Assembly: GCA_012845835.1 (NCBI GenBank)
Contig: JABAKD010000025.1
Location: forward strand, 3,517,819 to 3,581,818
Direction of reading: 5' to 3'
DNA: 64,000 nt
Origin: Undaria pinnatifida
Taxonomy: Eukaryota > Sar > Phaeophyceae > Laminariales > Alariaceae
The notes beneath the pieces were generated by a model, which made no database searches, was not told where the DNA came from, and saw nothing but the letters and a program-made list of their open reading frames with translations. This document shows positions 59,801 through 64,000 of this stretch, piece after piece. The number at the start of each line of letters is the position of its first letter. Position 1 is the stretch's first letter. The translations under genes and the position numbers were made by a program.

Positions 59801-62800
59801 TTTAGGAACCTCGTAGCGCGTATTCCACTCAGCCCTTCACGACTTATTGACGCAAGGTGGGCACCTCCCTCCAGCATTTCAGGTTTCCTTGAACAGCTTT
59901 AAAACTCCATTTCCCGTTTTAGGGTACAATTCACTTGAAAATATTGTGGAATTGTGTTCGCAGCGGTCAATAGAACTGCGCCCACGTGTCAGAGAAAAAC
60001 CACTTGAAATTACAGTTGGATGCTTGTTGCAGCGGCTATACTGTTGAGGCAACCTTTGGTCTGTCACCGTACGACGTAAAAGATTTCCTGGCAATAGCCA
60101 AGCCTCACCGCTTTGACAGCAACGCCTTCGGGTGAAACCCGGGAGCGTCCCCCCCCTTGGCCGAGTTCATCCCCTTCTCGTCCAGCCCCCATGGCTGGTT
60201 ACCCCACACATCGAGCATGATAACGCCTATTCCACCGTACTCCCGGTAGACCCCCCTGTCCGGATCTGGTTTGCCACTTTTGCTGTTTCCTTTCTCGTCG
60301 CTCCTTCTGCCGTCTTTGGCATCGGCGCCTACCGTGTTAATGCGCAGCTTCCCTTCTCCAGCTAGTGCGTGTTGGTACTCAGCCCACGCTTGGAGGCGTT
60401 CTTGTCGAAGACGCGGGAGGGAAGCGGGATGGTCGTCGTCGGTTCTACGATCGTTGCCGTTGGTATGATCGAGATCCTTTCCGGAGGCAGAAATATAACA
60501 CGGAGCGTGTGTGCGTGGGAGAGAGGCGGGAAGCGTGGGAGTGTGGGAGGTGGGGGTAGGGGTTAGGAAGGGGAAGGGGGGGAGCGCGATGGAACGGACA
60601 TAGCGTGAAGGGCCAGGACGGAGGCGACGAAGGGACATGCCATTGGTTCAGCGTTTCCTGCGCAAGATATATCTCACGGTGTACTGTAGGCGGTTGGTGT
60701 TACCCCGCCTTTCTACCGAGCTGTCTGCCTGTCAGGAGAAAGCCTTCTGCGCAGGTGCGGGCGGCACAGCACCCCTAGGACCGCTCTCCGCGGCCGCCCG
60801 CTTGTCGGATGCTTCTCTGGGACGCTCCACCTGATGAGCTCCTGCCGTAGAATGTGTCCCACACTATTAATAGCGTACTATATATCTATTTACAGTGTAC
60901 GGGCTTCGCGATTGTAGGCACAGTTCAGCCTATGTTATTGGCCACCGACGGGGTAATAACACTGCCCACCAGCGGGGTGATAGGCTTACTCTCCAATGGG
61001 GTGATAATATTGCCTCCCCACGGGGTGATAACATTGCTCATCATTTGGGCGCTAAACATTGGTTACCAACGGGGTAATAATGTTGACCACTGACGAGATG
61101 GTAGTATTGCTAACCAGGAGGGTGATAGTGTCCGTCCCCAGTGGGGTGATAATATTGGTCACCAATGGGGTGCTAAACATTGTCTACCGACGGTGTGCTG
61201 AACGCTGCGTACCGACGGGGTGATCACGTTGCTCACCAATGGGGTGAAGGCCATGGAGGCGTTCGGCGCGCTGGCCATGGTCGTCGCGGCCCACGGGAGT
61301 CCCCAAGCTACTCGGTAGGGATCGCGCACTCGTTCCGCCACCTGCCAAGGTGTGTAAAACCCCAACGATAACATTCAATACACCTTAAACTACTGAAACA
61401 AAAAGAACCACAACATTTCAACGCAGGTTGTCCCCCCAAATGTGGGTGCGTGTCTAACGGAGGTTAAGCGTACAATGGTAGGGGTATTTTTTTCTATTAG
61501 TGCGTGTGGATAGCCAATGGCGCGAATACTTCCGGTTTGCGACCTCGTGTCAGGTGCGTGAAAAGCTTGCTCCCCTGACAGCTTTACAGCAGGCGATCGC
61601 GTTTCATCCTGGCTCACCCTCGGCACAATTTTTTTCGGATGGTTTCGATGGTGATGGGCTTTTTTACCTGCAGGTGCAACGTTCGTGTTGCCATAGGTTG
61701 AGTTTTGCATCGCCAGTTCTGTTTTGGCGCGCGGCCGTGGCGTATGGTAAATAGCTTTAAAACGAAAAGAAAGTCGCGCAGTTGATGGATTTTGCGAAAT
61801 AGTTGATCAACTCTCTACAAACTATTTGTTCTATCGGCGGTTTGTGCTTCGACAATTAGTTATCCACTTGAGCGCGTCGACAAGTACGATGAATATTGAC
61901 GCTGCTCCCACCTCCTCGGCTACCAACGCCCAGGCTTCCGCATCACACCAACTTCCAAAGTCCACACTATCTCCAGTTCTCTCTTGATCCACGGCTCCGC
62001 GACCACTCCCCCGCCTCTCTTGATCGCTGTCCGCCTGGTCTACGTCTCCCACACCGACGCCAACACTCTCATGAACACCGCTAGAGTTTTGGCGAGGCAT
62101 TAATCCTTCGTTCTCCACAGTACGCAAATCAAATGAAGGTTCTTGGATGCTCTCGCGACTGCCTCCGGGTCTGCTGTCGTCATCCCCCCTTTTCCGCGCC
62201 CGCTCGGCCTGGTTGTGCACCTGCCATCCACACGAATGTAGCAGCACATACGGGCATACGAGCTGATTTTTCGACAGGGTCGGTAGTTTACTCGCAGTGT
62301 ATTATTTCCTCTTCTTGCACAACCCAACCACCGCATGGCGATTTCCCAACGTTGACACCGCCGGTCAAGAGCGATATAGCGCGCACAATTCTGAGTTTTT
62401 GTCCATGGCTGGACAACTCCTCCATCGAAGGTGGATACGGTAGAAAACAGGTTAATTCATTCATTCGACGTTGTCATCCATACGCAAGAACGTACGAACA
62501 AAAGGTACCCAGTTCCACCCCACAAGTGGTTCTTAGCAGAATGCAGCTAACCTTTTATGTAACTCGACGGACACCCTACGTCTCTCTGCTCTTGGCGAGC
62601 GCGATACTTGCCTTGTCGGTAACAGCCCGACGAGCTCCGTCCCGGCATTGTAGACATGTGAGGGTCCATGGTCAAATGGCGAAGGCTACGTATGAAGCTA
62701 GTACACCCCCCCTCAGGCGTCGAAATATGACCGTGTCTCCCAGACATAACCTCTTCTTGCGTGACTTCACGGAAACGTAAACGTTGCTACAGCGCTTGCC

Positions 62801-64000
62801 GCACGATCTGCACTCGGCGCATTTCCTCGCGTACCAGCATCACCTGAATGAGAAACTCTTCCATCTTGTAAACGTCCCTCTCGTCCCGTGACCCTAGACC
62901 GCCATCGTCCGACGGAAGTTGAGGGGGACGCACGAGAAGGGGGGGGAAACCCATCCCCACTTCGGTCGAAGTCGGCGTCTCGGGAGAGGGCAAATTCCAC
63001 CGTGAGGAGTTTCTCGCAAGCTCGGCTATTTCATCTCTTTTTAGACACGCCGCTGCTTTTATCTTGTCGTTCGTGTCCGTTGGGGGGCGCGGTCGGGGGT
63101 GAGTGGGCAGTGAAGATGGAGTGGGGGTGCGGGGGGACCGGGTTCGTTACGGTGGGGGGCGGGGGGCGGAGGGTCAAGGGTTGGGGGTAGGGGGGAGGGG
63201 TTGAGTTGGTTGAGAAGAGGCGACGGATAGATCGAGGCTTATCGCCAACGGTCTATCGGCCGGGTACAGGTTATGGAACATAATGTGTCCGCTCGGGGTT
63301 GTTGTGGGGAGCCATTGACGCTCAATGTGGCTAAATTTCAGACCCGTTACGTTAGAACTCCTGCCATTTCGAAGAAGTCGGCGGCCTCGCGTACCCTGTA
63401 CCACGTAGGGTTGGCGTTGGCCAACGAAGACAGCAGGAGAAAATTGTTTCCAATTTATATGTCAGCTCTCTCGAGGGAACGCACGCGAAAATATAGACCA
63501 GGACGGCGCAGCTTCATAAACCAGAACGAAATACGGAGCATACAATTCTGTCAAACAACACGTCAGCGGGTGCGGAAGGCAGGGTTCATTTTACCTCGTT
63601 CCCCATATGAATGACGAGATCCAGCCCCTGACCTGGTAGCTGCGCTTCGTCGGCCAGAGCCTTCCAAGCGCTACGGTCGCAGAACACCTCACACACAGAT
63701 AGCGCATCACTTCCCTCCCCGAGCAAACTGGTGTTGCCAGCAGAGACGAGGGGAAGCAATTCGACACGTCAGAAAATGGGAAGGGTGGCGCGCTGGAATG
63801 TGCCGTGATTATCCTATGTAAAACGTACCAGATTCGCCGAGTTTTCGGTCGTCAGTGATGCGTAAGGCTTTTGAGTGACCTCTAGGCTGACCGCAGAGAC
63901 ACGCAACGATTGCAGGAACATCACGAATGAGGAAAATAGGGAATCACGCGGTCTGGTGACACATTTGCAGCACGCTTGGGCCACCGTCACCTGTAGGGAG
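56691..64000 (-). CDS. P1: PhoD-like metallophosphatase family protein, partial, probably inactive
   Basis: Exons are read right to left: 63990-63829, 63727-63595, a less certain one ending at 62844, 62105-61912, 61341-61237, 60476-60109, 59203-59101, 58684-58559, 58278-58171 and 56800-56691. From 62105 to 56691 every phase fits. The first two as placed do not (phase 0 into phase 1), so a small exon is missing or one border is wrong. Family landmarks run in order: WKALADEAQ...LDLVIHMGNE, VRDPYRVAWGLPWAATTMAS, AWAEYQHAL, GIGVIMLDVWGN, LSKRQQKLLKKAL, VNTLLVCSGTP, HWSYHS, LLEKLFDWASEG and RKRDVALICGGTG. P1 is paralogous to P2, same strand, directly upstream. HxGD reads HMGN, GGDxH reads GGTG, and no clear DDH is seen. 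Compared with the family it has an inserted Lys/Glu-rich helix (58684-58559). The 5' end lies beyond 64000 and the 3' end is unresolved. Confidence 0.72.
56815..58170. other. P1 intron, no exon recognised
   Basis: Three roughly 50-bp degenerate units around AAAAACGTCGCGTGACGT lie at 56815-56945. A block at 57150-57260 resembles 29240-29360. Nothing else. Confidence 0.45.
58171..58278 (-). CDS. P1 exon: ...CFHWSYHSPYLQ, GC donor
   Basis: The exon has 36 codons, phase 0-0, acceptor GGCTTCTGGCAG. FHWSYHSPYLQ joined to QELLEKLFDW reproduces the HWxxxxEELxxLLxLLFDW segment of the family. The donor reads CAG|GCATGC, a GC-type site weaker than consensus. Confidence 0.65.
58559..58684 (-). CDS. P1 exon: charged helical insertion
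   Basis: The exon has 42 codons, phase 0-0, acceptor GCGAGACCAG and donor AAG|GTAAGA. It encodes SEEDQLQRDKALKAAKRELK and KLGKPGLAEIKKMDEAEK, a Lys/Glu-rich helix not found at this place in typical PhoD-like proteins but similar in style to the exons at 28.7-32.1 kb. Confidence 0.7.
59101..59203 (-). CDS. P1 exon: (R)QQKLLKKAL...LLVCSGTP
   Basis: The exon has one nucleotide plus 34 codons, acceptor ACGCAACAG and donor CAG|GTGCAG. Joined to the preceding exon it reads LSKRQQKLLKKALTSPSVNT followed by LLVCSGTPM, the QWxxLxxAL...xLxVCSxxP segment of the family. Confidence 0.82.
60109..60476 (-). CDS. P1 exon: AWAEYQHAL...GVIMLDVWGN...LLSK
   Basis: The exon has 122 codons plus 2 nt, phase 0-2, acceptor ATTTCTGCCTCCGGAAAG and donor CG|GTGAGG. 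It starts DLDHTNGNDRR, where the family has DDHDxxNG, then RLQAWAEYQHAL, a low-complexity linker, and YGGIGVIMLDVWGNQPW. The acceptor choice is set by the phase of the exon before. Confidence 0.75.
60945..61245. repeat. About 30-bp minisatellite, ten or eleven units
   Basis: Degenerate units of ACCAATGGGGTGATAATATT plus GNTCACC. The array lies in a P1 intron, and its last unit (61226-61245) runs into exon 61341-61237 and supplies that exon's GTGAGC donor. Confidence 0.85.
61237..61341 (-). CDS. P1 exon: VAERVRDPYRVAWGLPWAAT
   Basis: The exon has 35 codons, phase 0-0, acceptor CACCTTGGCAG and donor TTG|GTGAGC. VRDPYRVAWGLPWAATTMAS matches the FRxxYRxxWxxPxxxxxLAS helix. The last few residues and the donor come from the adjacent 30-bp minisatellite. 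Confidence 0.8.
61912..62105 (-). CDS. P1 exon: acidic linker ending AWALVAEE
   Basis: The exon has two nucleotides plus 64 codons, acceptor GAGAACGAAG and donor GAG|GTGGGA. It is mostly Asp/Glu/Gly/Ser-rich, ending WCDAEAWALVAEE, which continues in phase into VAERVRDPYR. The linker has no counterpart in P2 exon 50379-50522, which holds the equivalent position. Confidence 0.6.
62844..62993 (-). CDS. P1 candidate exon ending VYKMEEFLIQ
   Basis: A frame reads LPSDDGGLGSRDERDVYKME then EFLIQ at donor CAG|GTGATG. It lies where the segment following HMGNE is expected. The acceptor is not settled and the frame crosses a run of eight C, so the left limit is approximate. Confidence 0.4.
63595..63727 (-). 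CDS. P1 exon: CEVFCDRSAWKALADEAQ...HMGNE
   Basis: The exon has one nucleotide plus 44 codons, acceptor GGCAACACCAG and donor GAG|GTAAAA. VCEVFCDRSAWKALADEA and LDLVIHMGNE match the core strands around W...LA and VIHxGDQ, the counterpart of P2 exon 50954-51126. Asn replaces the metal-binding Asp and Glu replaces Gln. Confidence 0.75.
63829..63990 (-). CDS. P1 exon: N-terminal domain part
   Basis: The exon has 54 codons, acceptor TCTCCCTACAG and donor CTG|GTACGT. It reads VTVAQACCKCVTRPRD... and SLEVTQKPYASLTTENSANL, plausible for the beta-rich N-terminal domain. The phase at its 3' end does not fit the next exon as drawn. Confidence 0.5.

Noticed and set aside
60477-60638. Met start at 60638 as the beginning of a separate gene
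   Set aside because: The upstream part is low-complexity Pro/Thr/Ser with no family similarity, whereas an acceptor at 60477 joins the conserved part in phase to exon 61237-61341.
62133-62780. Plus-strand frame of 215 codons
   Set aside because: No domain is recognisable, and it overlaps the antisense strand of P1 exons and introns that have better support.

Overview
The window looks like a piece of a repeat-rich, intron-rich eukaryotic nuclear genome, most likely a stramenopile alga and probably a brown alga. Pointers are minus-strand genes built of small exons (54-370 nt) with GT/GC...AG borders that keep phase, introns of 0.1-3.7 kb full of degenerate tandem repeats, a TTAGGG-type interstitial repeat, and a tyrosine-recombinase (YR) retroelement. 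There are no operons, ribosome-binding sites or CRISPR arrays. The lineage call is inference. All exon models rest on splice-site reading and phase checks, not on transcripts.

Left part (1-14.4 kb). A TA-flanked MITE (121-300) is followed by the first two exons of a secreted-looking 2-oxoglutarate/Fe(II) dioxygenase on the minus strand (733-1492). Just upstream lies a large imperfect palindromic element (about 1690-14345). Its left arm is interrupted by a 6.8-kb YR retroelement (1825-8587) with the split direct repeats of the Ngaro/PAT group, and by a 1.63-kb Mutator-like element with long terminal inverted repeats and a 9-bp target duplication (8822-10454). The uninterrupted right arm keeps the empty site of both insertions.

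Middle part (14.4-28 kb). This is almost entirely non-coding repeat: a 1.1-kb inverted-repeat element, a compound repeat with a tRNA-like module, a non-autonomous LTR element with matching 342-bp LTRs and a 4-bp target duplication (18958-22153), an AAT microsatellite, an inverted solo LTR, and several tandem arrays.

Right part (28-64 kb). All recognisable coding sequence is on the minus strand. Two paralogous PhoD-like metallophosphatase genes lie head to tail: P1 (about 56.7 kb to beyond 64 kb, 5' end outside) and P2 (about 40.0-54.2 kb). Most exon junctions keep phase. In both, the Asp of the HxGD motif is replaced (GN in P1, GG in P2), and the GGDxH and DDH motifs are not recognisable, so both look like non-catalytic family members. 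Further minus-strand exons at 37.6, 35.4, 32.0, 30.8 and 28.8 kb encode a charged, coiled-coil-like protein; they are either the 3' end of P2 or a separate gene. Many introns carry decayed copies of the neighbouring exon edge (29.0, 40.3-41.0, 41.4-42.1, 46.1-46.4, 50.1 kb), which suggests that introns here grew by duplication of exon-intron junction modules.
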